Source: Methylobacterium sp. Leaf91 (GTDB lineage Bacteria > Pseudomonadota > Alphaproteobacteria > Rhizobiales > Beijerinckiaceae). From it: DNA of 64,000 nucleotides. The notes below the pieces were generated by a model that saw only the letters and a list, made by a program, of their open reading frames with translations, was not told the DNA's origin and ran no database searches. Each line of letters starts with the position of its first letter. The first letter of the stretch is position 1. Below, piece by piece: positions 1 to 7,896 of the stretch. A program made the translations under genes and the position numbers. Where the stretch lies: the NCBI RefSeq assembly GCF_001422815.1, contig NZ_LMMP01000052.1, positions 69,501 through 133,500 of the forward strand. Reading direction: 5' to 3'.

Positions 1-136
1 CGTCGCTCCGTCCTCCCCCAGCTTCCCGGCATGATTGGGGCGATCCCGCCGCCTTACCGTCTTTTAACCTTACCTCGACTACGGTCTGATTCGAGCGGCA
101 CGAATCGGCATGGCCGCGTCGGGAGAAGGAGCGATC

Positions 137-496
137 ATGTCCTATGGAGCCAGTGCCTATGCGCGGGTCGCGCAGACCGCGTTGACGCCTCGCGGCGCCG
201 AGGCAGCTGTCCTTATCAAGGCGGCAGGTAGGCTCCAGGCAATTCAGGCGGATTGGGACAATCAGCGCCCGGCTTTGAACGATGCCTTGAACTTCAACCA
301 GAAAGTCTGGACCATCATCGCCGGCTCCGCGACCGCGCCGGAGAATCCGTTGCCGGATTCGATCAAGACGAGCATCGCCGAACTCTCGACCTTCGTGTTC
401 AAACGCATGATCGACACGATGATCGAACCCAAGGCTGAAAAACTGACGGCACTCATCAACATCAACCACCAGATCGCGGCCGGCCTACGGACCTGA
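137..496 (+). CDS. flaF: Flagellar biosynthesis regulator FlaF
   Basis: The 119-residue product matches the FlaF family, small alphaproteobacterial proteins that act with FlbT in coupling flagellin synthesis and secretion to filament assembly. The protein is all-helical in character, begins MSYGASAYARVAQTA, and carries the family-typical stretch around WDNQRPALNDALNFNQKVW. The start at 137 follows an AGAAGGAG ribosome site about six bases upstream and is preferred over an in-frame ATG 27 bases earlier. Flagellin genes would be expected just left of the window but are not visible. Length is normal for the family (about 115-125 residues). Confidence 0.9.
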   Translation: MSYGASAYARVAQTALTPRGAEAAVLIKAAGRLQAIQADWDNQRPALNDALNFNQKVWTIIAGSATAPENPLPDSIKTSIAELSTFVFKRMIDTMIEPKAEKLTALININHQIAAGLRT

Positions 497-813
497 CACC
501 TCGCTGGGCACTCACGACGCGAAGCGAACGCCCATCACTGGCGTCGCAGCGGAACGTGCCTCGCTACGAGGTCAGCGGAGCCCGGATAAGTGCGGGCTCG
601 GGCGGCGAGCCCGCCGCGCCTTGTGACGCTCACACCGCCTGAATGCATCCATTTGGGAGACCGGGTTTGTCTCGGCCGAAGCGGAGCCTTTTCGATCGTT
701 CGCAGGCTCAGCGAGCCTGAGTTGGGCGTCCTGCGTAAGTACCAAAAGGCCGGAGCCTTCGCTCCAGCCTTACGTGTTTCCTATCGATGAATGGGGCGAT
801 GCGTCGGCCCTGA
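497..813. other. Intergenic gap between flaF and a flaG-like gene
   Basis: The two flanking genes converge. I see no convincing gene. The gap holds three short inverted repeats: GGGCTCG/CGAGCCC at 594-612, CAGGCTC/GAGCCTG at 703-719, and a GGAGC/GCTCC stem near 750-771. None is followed by a clear T-run, so any terminator role is only possible. Confidence 0.4.
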
Positions 814-1221
814 TCAGGCGGTCCGATCCACGGGCTGCTCGTCTTCCGTCGCCCGGAAGGCGCTGGCCCGATTCGCCGTCGCTTCCGCATAGGCGCGCGC
901 TCTCAGGAGAGTGGCCTCGGGCAGTTGCACGACCACGTCGCCGGAATCGGGGTCCACTACCTGATACACGATGCTCTTGGTGTCCTGATCCACGGTGACC
1001 CGACGCTCATCCGCGGTGGGCAGCCCAATATCCGACTTGGACGCCGGTTCATCGGCGGCGGGTGTTTCGTCCCGGCGAACATCGAACTTCACAGGCGAGT
1101 CCAGAGGCGTGGCGACGCGCGTCACGGGCGCAGCCTTGGGCACCGGCGTCGGTGAATTCACGGATGGATTATTTGGAGCGACGGGAGCCGTCGACACCGA
1201 AGAAATACTCAGGATCGTCAT
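814..1221 (-). CDS. FlaG-like protein
   Basis: This 135-residue protein has a long Pro/Ala/Ser-rich, probably unstructured N-terminal half. Its C-terminal half contains KSIVYQVVDPDSGDVVVQLP, which resembles the core of the FlaG family (a V-D-P-x-T/S-G-x-V-V-x-Q-I/L-P pattern). FlaG proteins influence flagellar filament length or secretion in other bacteria. The start at 1221 has an AAAGGG ribosome site seven bases away; an upstream in-frame ATG would add ten residues with no better site. Proximity to flaF supports a flagellar role. The assignment rests on one short motif. Confidence 0.6.
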   Translation of the reverse strand: MTILSISSVSTAPVAPNNPSVNSPTPVPKAAPVTRVATPLDSPVKFDVRRDETPAADEPASKSDIGLPTADERRVTVDQDTKSIVYQVVDPDSGDVVVQLPEATLLRARAYAEATANRASAFRATEDEQPVDRTA

Positions 1222-1379
1222 TGCACGCCCTTTCGAAGGTGGTCGTGTCATGCAACCAAAAACGATGGCGAGGATGAATCGCTTCTTAAGATGGGCCGGT
1301 TACTCACCGCTGTTCAACAGAACGGCAAAGAAGTCGTTCAGAGAAAGCATGAAATTTTAACGATCCTACCAGCCCGCCA

Positions 1380-2495
1380 TCAGATCTCCACCGGCGCGGG
1401 CCCGGCCGTCCCCACCCCCTGGGGATCGAAAGCGATGCTTTTCACCACGGCATAGACGGCGCGGCCGGGCGCAAGGGCGAGATCGCGCACCGAGGCGCGG
1501 GTCAGGCGGGCGGCGAGCAGTACGCCGTGGCAATCGATCTGAACCATGGCGGCCGCTTCCCCGAAGGCATGGATCGAGACGACATGCCCTTCCAGAATAT
1601 TGCGCGCGCTCAAGCCGACAGGGGCTTGCGTCGCGAGGAGAACGTCCCGCGCCGGCACGCGGATGCGGACGGCTGTGCCGATGCTTCGTAGCAAGCGGGG
1701 AACCCACAGGCGACCGACGCGTCCGCTCAGACGGGTCAGGCCGGTCTCGGAATCCGTCTCCTCCACGATCATGTCGAGGATCGCACCGGCTTCGGCCTCC
1801 TGCGTAGCGAGAAGATCGGCCTGCCGGAGGACGGTATCAGCCGCTCCAACGGCAGCGACGCGACCCGCTTCGAGCACGACGACGGTGCGCGCCAGTCGCG
1901 CCACCTCCGAGACCGCGTGGCTGACATAGACGATGGGCAAGCCGGCCTCGTCGCGCAGTCGCTCGATGTAGGGAAGGATCTCAGCCTTGCGGCCCTCATC
2001 GAGGGCAGCGAGGGGCTCGTCCATGAGCAGGAGCCGGGGCCGGCTGAGCAGGGCCCGGCCGATCGCTACTCTTTGCGCTTCACCACCCGAGAGACCCGCC
2101 GGTCGCCGTTCGAGCAGATGGCCAAGCCCCAGCAGGTCGACGACGCCCTCGAAGGCGATGCCGTCGCTGCGGCCGCGGGCGAAGGCTCGGCCATAGCCGA
2201 GGTTCCGGCGTACCGAGAGATGCGGCATCAGTCGCGCCTGCTGGAACACCACGCCGATACGCCGGCGATGAACCGGCACGGCGATCCCGCGCTCCGTATC
2301 GAGCAACGTCTCACCGGTCACCGCGATGCGACCCCGATCCGGTCGTGCCAACCCGGCGATGAGATCGATCACCGTGGTCTTGCCCGAGCCCGAGCGACCG
2401 AACAAGGCGGTCAGGCCAGGGCCGGCGGCAAAGGCGACTTCGAGGCTGAAGGCACCCCGGTTCAGCAAGACGTCGATATCGAGCGTCGTGGACAT
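1380..2495 (-). CDS. modC: Molybdate ABC transporter ATP-binding protein ModC
   Basis: This is the 371-residue ATPase that energises molybdate import at the inner membrane. Visible motifs are Walker A GRSGSGKTT (33-41), the ABC signature LSGGEAQ (135-141) and Walker B LLLMDEP (155-161). A C-terminal TOBE-type oxyanion-binding region (about 290-355, containing SARNILEGHVVSI) separates ModC from most other importer ATPases. The start at 2495 lies 8 bases beyond the modB stop, so the two genes form one operon read leftwards. An open frame extends further upstream across modB, but that stretch is an off-frame reading of modB. Length fits ModC (about 350-370). Confidence 0.93.
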   Translation of the reverse strand: MSTTLDIDVLLNRGAFSLEVAFAAGPGLTALFGRSGSGKTTVIDLIAGLARPDRGRIAVTGETLLDTERGIAVPVHRRRIGVVFQQARLMPHLSVRRNLGYGRAFARGRSDGIAFEGVVDLLGLGHLLERRPAGLSGGEAQRVAIGRALLSRPRLLLMDEPLAALDEGRKAEILPYIERLRDEAGLPIVYVSHAVSEVARLARTVVVLEAGRVAAVGAADTVLRQADLLATQEAEAGAILDMIVEETDSETGLTRLSGRVGRLWVPRLLRSIGTAVRIRVPARDVLLATQAPVGLSARNILEGHVVSIHAFGEAAAMVQIDCHGVLLAARLTRASVRDLALAPGRAVYAVVKSIAFDPQGVGTAGPAPVEI

Positions 2496-2503
2496 AGAGG
2501 GCC

Positions 2504-3196
2504 TCACCCGGTTCCAAGGCGGCGGGCGAGGCGGCGGGCCAGTAGCTCGGACACGAGAAGAGCCGTCATCGACAGGGCCACCGAGATCAGGGTGAGGCGC
2601 AAAGCACCTGCCTCCCCGCCCGGCACCTGTGTCAGACTGTAGATCGCGGATGGCAGTGTCTGGGTCTCGCCGGGGATGTTCGAGACGAAGGTGATGGTGG
2701 CACCGAACTCGCCCATCGCCTTGGCGAAAGCCAGCACCGCCCCGGCGAGAATCCCCGGCATGGCGAGCGGAAGGGTGACGGTGAGGAAAACCGCGCTCGG
2801 CCGTGCTCCGAGCGTGGCGGCCGCCTGTTCGAGGCGTCGGTCCACCGCTTCGATGGACAAGCGCATGGCCCGAACCATGAGGGGGAACCCCATGATCGCG
2901 CAGGCCAGGGCTGCTCCGGTCCAGCGGAACGAGAACACGATCCCGACCTCGGCGAGCGCCGCACCGAAGGTGCCGCGCCGCCCGAACGACAGGAGCAAAA
3001 GATATCCCGTCACTACAGGCGGCAGGATCAGGGGAAGGTGGACGAGGCCATCGAGCAGGGCGCGGCCGTGAAAACGCCCACGCGCCAGCAGCATGGCGAC
3101 GAAGAGACCGGGGATCAAACTCGCCAGCGTGGCCACGGCAGCGACCCGCAGGCTGAGGCCGATGGCTGTCCATTCGTCGGGTGTCAGAGCGATCAC
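2504..3196 (-). CDS. modB: Molybdate ABC transporter permease ModB
   Basis: The 230-residue product is an inner-membrane permease with about five hydrophobic spans and the ABC-permease EAA-type loop (EQAAATLGARPSAVFLTVTL, then P-L-A). It carries the ModB-typical GEFGATITFVSNIPGETQTL stretch. It should pair with ModC to form the molybdate channel. The start is GTG at 3196 with no strong ribosome site, so a slightly different start is possible. The periplasmic binding protein ModA, usually encoded just upstream, is missing: the 440 bp to prmA are too short and show no trace of it. Confidence 0.92.
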   Translation of the reverse strand: MIALTPDEWTAIGLSLRVAAVATLASLIPGLFVAMLLARGRFHGRALLDGLVHLPLILPPVVTGYLLLLSFGRRGTFGAALAEVGIVFSFRWTGAALACAIMGFPLMVRAMRLSIEAVDRRLEQAAATLGARPSAVFLTVTLPLAMPGILAGAVLAFAKAMGEFGATITFVSNIPGETQTLPSAIYSLTQVPGGEAGALRLTLISVALSMTALLVSELLARRLARRLGTG

Positions 3197-3309
3197 CGGC
3201 GACGGATCAGCGCCGGCTCTCGGGGGACCGGGTGCCTCTGCACTGGATCATGACGACGCGCGCTCCCTCATCCGCCGGAGGCGTCGATAGCACGGAATCC
3301 TGTCCAGGA

Positions 3310-3498
3310 TCAGGGCTTCGATACGTCGTCCTCACTCGCTGCCTGACGCTCGGCACGATGCAGCCGGCTGAGAAGCACCAGCATCGAGCCCGGGACAGGC
3401 TCGAAATTCGGCTCGGAATCCAGGAGACCCGACGTTCCGTTGCGACGGAGACGCCTGGCGGTCCTCTTGCCGACGATGGCCACGGGGGCCCGGGTCAT
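3310..3498 (-). CDS. Hypothetical small basic protein (62 aa)
   Basis: A 62-codon frame lies between modB and prmA, on the modB strand. Its N-terminus is strongly basic (KRTARRLRRN) and its C-terminus acidic to neutral (ASEDDVSKP). Roughly three quarters of its codons end in G or C, as expected for real genes here, and an AGAAG stretch lies about six bases before the ATG. I recognise no family. It is the tail of a longer open frame that runs antisense through prmA; only this outer part looks like a gene. It could be a small RNA-binding or regulatory protein, but nothing proves that. Confidence 0.42.
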   Translation of the reverse strand: MTRAPVAIVGKRTARRLRRNGTSGLLDSEPNFEPVPGSMLVLLSRLHRAERQAASEDDVSKP

Positions 3499-3636
3499 GT
3501 TTTTCTTCTGGTTCGTACTCAACACCGCACCCTCGAACGCCACGGGGACGACAGGAGAAGCGCAGGAAAACGCCGATGGCAGCGCACGGTTCCGCGACGG
3601 TGGCGGGGAATCCTCACGGATGCTAGAGCCCCTTTC

Positions 3637-4554
3637 ATGCTCGAAGGCCTTCACCCCAACCGTCCGACCCACGTGCTGCGCCTCCTCACCGACGAGAGGT
3701 CGGCGCGGGCCATGACCGATATCCTGGGCGAGATGTTCGACCCGACGGAGACGGCCGTCGCCGCTTTCGAGGCGGAGGATGGCAAGACCTGGCGGCTGGA
3801 GGCCTATTTCGCCGATGCGCCGGACGAGGAGATGGTCCGCGACCTGATCCGCCCCCTCGTGGGCGAACAGGCCGACGCCGCCATCTTCGAGACGATCGAC
3901 CAGCAGGATTGGGTTCGAGCCTCCCTGGAGGGGCTGAATCCGGTCCGCGCCGGGCGGTTTCTCGTCCATGGCTCGCATGACCGCCACACGATACGTCCGA
4001 ACGACCTCGCCATAGAGATCGAGGCGGCTCTCGCGTTCGGCACCGGGCATCACGGCACGACGCTGGGCTGCCTCAAGGCCCTGGTCGATGTCATGAAGAA
4101 AGGCCGACCGGCGCATGTGCTCGATGTGGGCACGGGCACCGGCATCCTCGCCTTCGCGGCGGCCAAGGCCCTGCACCAGCCGGTCCATGCCGGCGACCTC
4201 GACCCCGAGGCGGTCTCCACCGCCAAGGGCAATGCCCGTTTGAACGGTCTCGGTGGCCTCGTCCGGCTCTATGTCGGACCCGGCGTGCGCCATGCGAGCG
4301 CGAACCGGAGCCGGCGCTTCGACGTGGTCTTCGCCAACATCCTCGCCCGGCCCCTGAAGCGCCTCGCACCGACCCTCACCGCGACGGTGGCGGATCACGG
4401 CGTGCTCATCCTTTCTGGACTGATCGAGCGCGACGTCCCCGGCGTTCTCTCGACCTATCGCCATCGCGGCTTCCATCTCGCCCGGCATGGCCTGATCGAA
4501 GGCTGGGCGACGCTCGTGCTCAAGCGCGGCGGAGCGGCACCGCGCCCGCTCTGA
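3637..4554 (+). CDS. prmA: Ribosomal protein L11 methyltransferase PrmA
   Basis: PrmA methylates ribosomal protein L11 using S-adenosylmethionine. The 305-residue product has the substrate-recognition N-terminal domain, the family hallmark AFGTGHHGTT (133-142), the SAM-binding loop DVGTGTGI (163-170) and a downstream NILA motif. The chosen ATG at 3637 gives the usual family length (about 290-310). The frame stays open well upstream, but those residues have no PrmA character. pepP starts 44 bases downstream on the same strand, so the two may be co-transcribed. Confidence 0.93.
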   Translation: MLEGLHPNRPTHVLRLLTDERSARAMTDILGEMFDPTETAVAAFEAEDGKTWRLEAYFADAPDEEMVRDLIRPLVGEQADAAIFETIDQQDWVRASLEGLNPVRAGRFLVHGSHDRHTIRPNDLAIEIEAALAFGTGHHGTTLGCLKALVDVMKKGRPAHVLDVGTGTGILAFAAAKALHQPVHAGDLDPEAVSTAKGNARLNGLGGLVRLYVGPGVRHASANRSRRFDVVFANILARPLKRLAPTLTATVADHGVLILSGLIERDVPGVLSTYRHRGFHLARHGLIEGWATLVLKRGGAAPRPL

Positions 4555-4597
4555 GGGCGGTTGCCGCCTCGTCCGGCGGCGCGTAACTCTCGGCATC

Positions 4598-6439
4598 ATG
4601 AGCCGCGCCCGCTTCCAGACCTTCGACGATCCGAGCCACCGGGAGGGCGCGACGCGCATCGCCGCCCTGAGGGAGGCGATGCGGCGGGCGGGGATCGATG
4701 GGTTCGTGGTGCCCCGCGCCGACGAGCATCAGTCGGAATACGTGCCCGCGAATGCCGAACGCCTCGCCTGGCTCACGGGCTTCACCGGCTCGGCCGGCAC
4801 TGCCGTGATCCTTGCCGGCGAAGCGGCCCTGGTGGTGGACGGGCGCTACACGCTGCAGGCCCCCGCCCAGGTGGACACCACGATCCTCACCCCGGTTCAG
4901 CTCGCCGAAACCAGTCTCGAAGCCTGGATCGGCCGGCATCTGAGGCAGGGTTCTGTACTTGGCTACGATCCATGGCTTCACACCGCCGAGGGCGTCGCCA
5001 AATTGGAGAAGGCGGCGACCAAGGCTGGGGCCCGCATCACGCCGGTCCCTGAGAACCTCGTCGATGCAGTCTGGACCGGCAGGCCGGCCTCTCCCGCGGG
5101 CGCGGTGGTGGCGCATCCCCTCGAACTCGCCGGGGAATCCGTCGAGGCCAAGCTGAGCCGCATCCGCGAAGCGTTGGGACGCGGCGGCTGCGACGCCCTG
5201 GTGATCTCCGATCCGCATAATCTCGCCTGGGCCTTCAACCTGCGCGGCGGCGACGTGGCGCATACGCCCCTGGCGCTGGGCTATGCCGTCGTCCCCCGGA
5301 CGGGACGCGCCGCCCTCTACCTGACCTCGTCCGCCATCGATCCCGCCTTGCGGGACGCGCTCTCGTCCGCCGCGGACATCGCCGGGCGGACAGATTTCGA
5401 CGTCGCCCTCGCCGCTCTCGCTGCCGGAGAGTCCAGGATCAGGCTCGATTCCGCCACCGGCGCGTCGGCGCTGGCGACACTGGTGGAACAGGCCGGGGGC
5501 CGGGTCGATCCCGGCCCGGACCCGATCACGCTGATGAAGGCGGTGAAGAATGCGGGCGAGATCGCCGGATCACGCGCGGCCCATCAGCGCGACGGGATCG
5601 CGGTGACCCGCTTTCTCGCCTGGCTCTCGCGGCAGGCGCTGGGCGGCCACCTCACCGAGATCGCCGCTGTGGAGGCTCTGGAGGATTTTCGCGGCGAGAC
5701 CGGCCTGTTGCGGGACATCTCATTCCCGACCATCTCGGGCAGCGGCCCCAACGGCGCCATCGTGCATTACCGCGTGACCCGCGACACAGACCGTACGGTC
5801 GGCGAGGGCGAACTGTTCCTCGTGGATTCGGGCGCGCAATATGCCGACGGTACCACCGACATCACCCGCACAGTCGCGATTGGAACGCCGACGGACGAGA
5901 TGCGCGACCGCTTCACGCGCGTGCTCAAGGGCCATATCGCCATCGCGCGGGCAATGTTCCCGAAGGGCACCACGGGCGCCCAGATCGATTCCTTCGCCCG
6001 CGCGCCGCTCTGGGAGGCGGGGCTCGATTTCGATCACGGCACCGGCCACGGCGTCGGTGCATTCCTCTCCGTCCATGAAGGCCCGCAGCGCATCGCCAAG
6101 ACCGGCACCACCGCCCTCTCGCCCGGCATGATCCTCTCCAACGAGCCCGGCTACTACCGGGCCGGCGCCTACGGCATCCGCATCGAGAACCTCGTCCTCG
6201 TGGAAGAACGGGCGATCCCCGGCGGGGACCGGCCGATGCTCGGCTTCGAGACCCTGACGCTCGCCCCCTACGATGCCAGCCTCATCGACCTCTCGCTGCT
6301 GGACGAGGCCGAGATCGCCTGGATCGATTCGTATCACGCGCGGGTGCGGGACGCCCTGAACGCCGATCTCGACGACGAGACGCGGGTGTGGCTCGAAGCG
6401 GCGACGCGGCCTTTGCAGGCGAACGGGCGCCGCGCTTGA
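4598..6439 (+). CDS. pepP: Xaa-Pro aminopeptidase (M24B)
   Basis: This 613-residue metallopeptidase removes N-terminal residues that precede proline. All five metal-ligand motifs of the M24 pitta-bread fold are visible: VDSGAQY, TTDITRT, DHGTGHGVG, SNEPGYY and IRIENL. Two creatinase-like N-terminal domains precede the catalytic domain, and a C-terminal M24C-type tail follows. That gives the long architecture of eukaryotic cytosolic aminopeptidase P1 rather than the roughly 440-residue E. coli PepP. It lies in line with prmA and the flavoprotein gene downstream. Confidence 0.93.
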   Translation: MSRARFQTFDDPSHREGATRIAALREAMRRAGIDGFVVPRADEHQSEYVPANAERLAWLTGFTGSAGTAVILAGEAALVVDGRYTLQAPAQVDTTILTPVQLAETSLEAWIGRHLRQGSVLGYDPWLHTAEGVAKLEKAATKAGARITPVPENLVDAVWTGRPASPAGAVVAHPLELAGESVEAKLSRIREALGRGGCDALVISDPHNLAWAFNLRGGDVAHTPLALGYAVVPRTGRAALYLTSSAIDPALRDALSSAADIAGRTDFDVALAALAAGESRIRLDSATGASALATLVEQAGGRVDPGPDPITLMKAVKNAGEIAGSRAAHQRDGIAVTRFLAWLSRQALGGHLTEIAAVEALEDFRGETGLLRDISFPTISGSGPNGAIVHYRVTRDTDRTVGEGELFLVDSGAQYADGTTDITRTVAIGTPTDEMRDRFTRVLKGHIAIARAMFPKGTTGAQIDSFARAPLWEAGLDFDHGTGHGVGAFLSVHEGPQRIAKTGTTALSPGMILSNEPGYYRAGAYGIRIENLVLVEERAIPGGDRPMLGFETLTLAPYDASLIDLSLLDEAEIAWIDSYHARVRDALNADLDDETRVWLEAATRPLQANGRRA

Positions 6440-6479
6440 TGACGAGGCTCATCGACATATCCGCACGGGAACAGAACCG

Positions 6480-7754
6480 ATGACCGCCCAGACGGGTCTT
6501 CACGTGGTCGTCATCGGCTCAGGCGCGGTCGGGACGGTGAGCGCCATCGAATGCCTGCGGGCGGGCCACCGAGTCACCGTAGTCGATCCCGGTTCTCCTG
6601 GCGGCGAGCAGGCGTCGAGCTATGGCAATGCCGGCTGGCTCTCGTCGCATTCGGTCATCCCACCGGCCGAGCCCGGCATGTGGAAGCGGGTGCCGTCCTT
6701 CCTCCTCGATCCGCTCGGGCCGCTCTCGATCCGGTGGGCCTACCTGCCGAAGGTGATGCCCTGGCTCACGCGGTTTCTGCTCGCCGCCTCCACCACGCCC
6801 CGGATCGAGCGGACCGCACGCGCCCTGCGGACACTCCTCGTCGATGCGCCCAAGCTCCACGCGACGCTCGCCGAGGAGGCGGGGGTCCCGCAACTCGTCG
6901 AGCGGCGCGGCGTGCTGCATGTCTATCCCGACCGGGCGGCCTTCGAGCGCGAGGCGCGGTCCTGGGAGATCAGGCGCAGGGTCGGCGTCACGTGGCTCGA
7001 ACTCTCGGCCGATGAGTTGCGGCAGAGGGAGCCGACCTTGCATCGGCGCTACACGTTCGGCCTCGTGGTCGAGGAGGCCGGCCATTGCCGCGATCCCGGC
7101 GGATACGTCGCCGCCCTGTCCGATCTGGCACAGGCGCGCGGGGCCGCCCGGATCGCCACCCGCGCGACCGGGTTCCGGCTTGAACGCGGGCGCCTCGCCG
7201 CCGTCACGACGGAACAGGGCGAGATACCCTGCGACCGCGCCGTCGTCGCGGCGGGCGCCCGGTCTAAGCCTCTCGCCGCGTCCCTCGGCGATCCGCTGCC
7301 ATTGGAGAGCGAGCGCGGCTACCACGTCATGGTGACCGGTGCCGAGGCGGGGCCGCGCACGCCGGTCATGGCATCGGATGCCAAGATGATCGTGAACTTC
7401 ATGAATGGCGGCCTGCGCGCGGCTGGTCAGGTGGAGTTCGCCGGGCTGGCGGCGGCCCCCAACTGGAAGCGCGCGGAGATCCTGCGCGACCACCTGATCT
7501 CGATGTTTCCCGAATTGCCGAACCCGATACCGGCCGACCGCCTGAAGGTCTGGCTCGGCCACCGCCCAAGTATGCCGGATGGGCGGCCCTGTATCGGCAC
7601 GGCGCGCAAGACCACGGATGTCGTCTACGCCTTCGGCCATGGCCATGTGGGTCTTGTCGGTTCGGCGCGGACCGGACGCCTCGTTGCCCAGCTCGTAGGC
7701 GGCGCGACACCGGAAATCCCCCTCGCGCCCTTCGACCCCCGACGCTTCCTGTGA
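6480..7754 (+). CDS. FAD-dependent oxidoreductase, D-amino-acid dehydrogenase (DadA) family
   Basis: The 424-residue product starts with a Rossmann FAD site, VVVIGSGAVGTVSAIECLRAGH, and an acidic residue at the end of the second strand (VVDP). It then shows the DadA-like SSYGNAGWLS segment and a C-terminal FAD-contact region, GHGHVGLVGSARTGRLVAQL. Family members oxidise D-amino acids and pass electrons to the respiratory chain; the exact substrate cannot be read from sequence. It lies 40 bases after the proline aminopeptidase gene, which would suit peptide or amino-acid catabolism. The start at 6480 gives normal family length. Confidence 0.85.
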   Translation: MTAQTGLHVVVIGSGAVGTVSAIECLRAGHRVTVVDPGSPGGEQASSYGNAGWLSSHSVIPPAEPGMWKRVPSFLLDPLGPLSIRWAYLPKVMPWLTRFLLAASTTPRIERTARALRTLLVDAPKLHATLAEEAGVPQLVERRGVLHVYPDRAAFEREARSWEIRRRVGVTWLELSADELRQREPTLHRRYTFGLVVEEAGHCRDPGGYVAALSDLAQARGAARIATRATGFRLERGRLAAVTTEQGEIPCDRAVVAAGARSKPLAASLGDPLPLESERGYHVMVTGAEAGPRTPVMASDAKMIVNFMNGGLRAAGQVEFAGLAAAPNWKRAEILRDHLISMFPELPNPIPADRLKVWLGHRPSMPDGRPCIGTARKTTDVVYAFGHGHVGLVGSARTGRLVAQLVGGATPEIPLAPFDPRRFL

Positions 7755-7896
7755 ACCTCGCCGACTCACGTGAAGCGCACCATTGCGGCGATTCCGTCGC
7801 GGGCAATCGCGCGCCGCCGGTTTTACCCCGGCACCAAACGGCCATATCTAGGCGTCAGGGTGCCATGTTCGGTGCCCCCTCCGCCTCAAGGTTTCG

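Noticed and set aside
1380..3173. A single 597-codon open frame spanning modC and modB
   Set aside because: The part over modB is off-frame and arginine/proline-rich. ModB is fully encoded in another frame and ModC starts cleanly at 2495.
3310..4659. A 449-codon frame antisense to prmA
   Set aside because: It mirrors the prmA codon pattern. Only its terminal 62 codons beyond prmA were kept as a possible gene.
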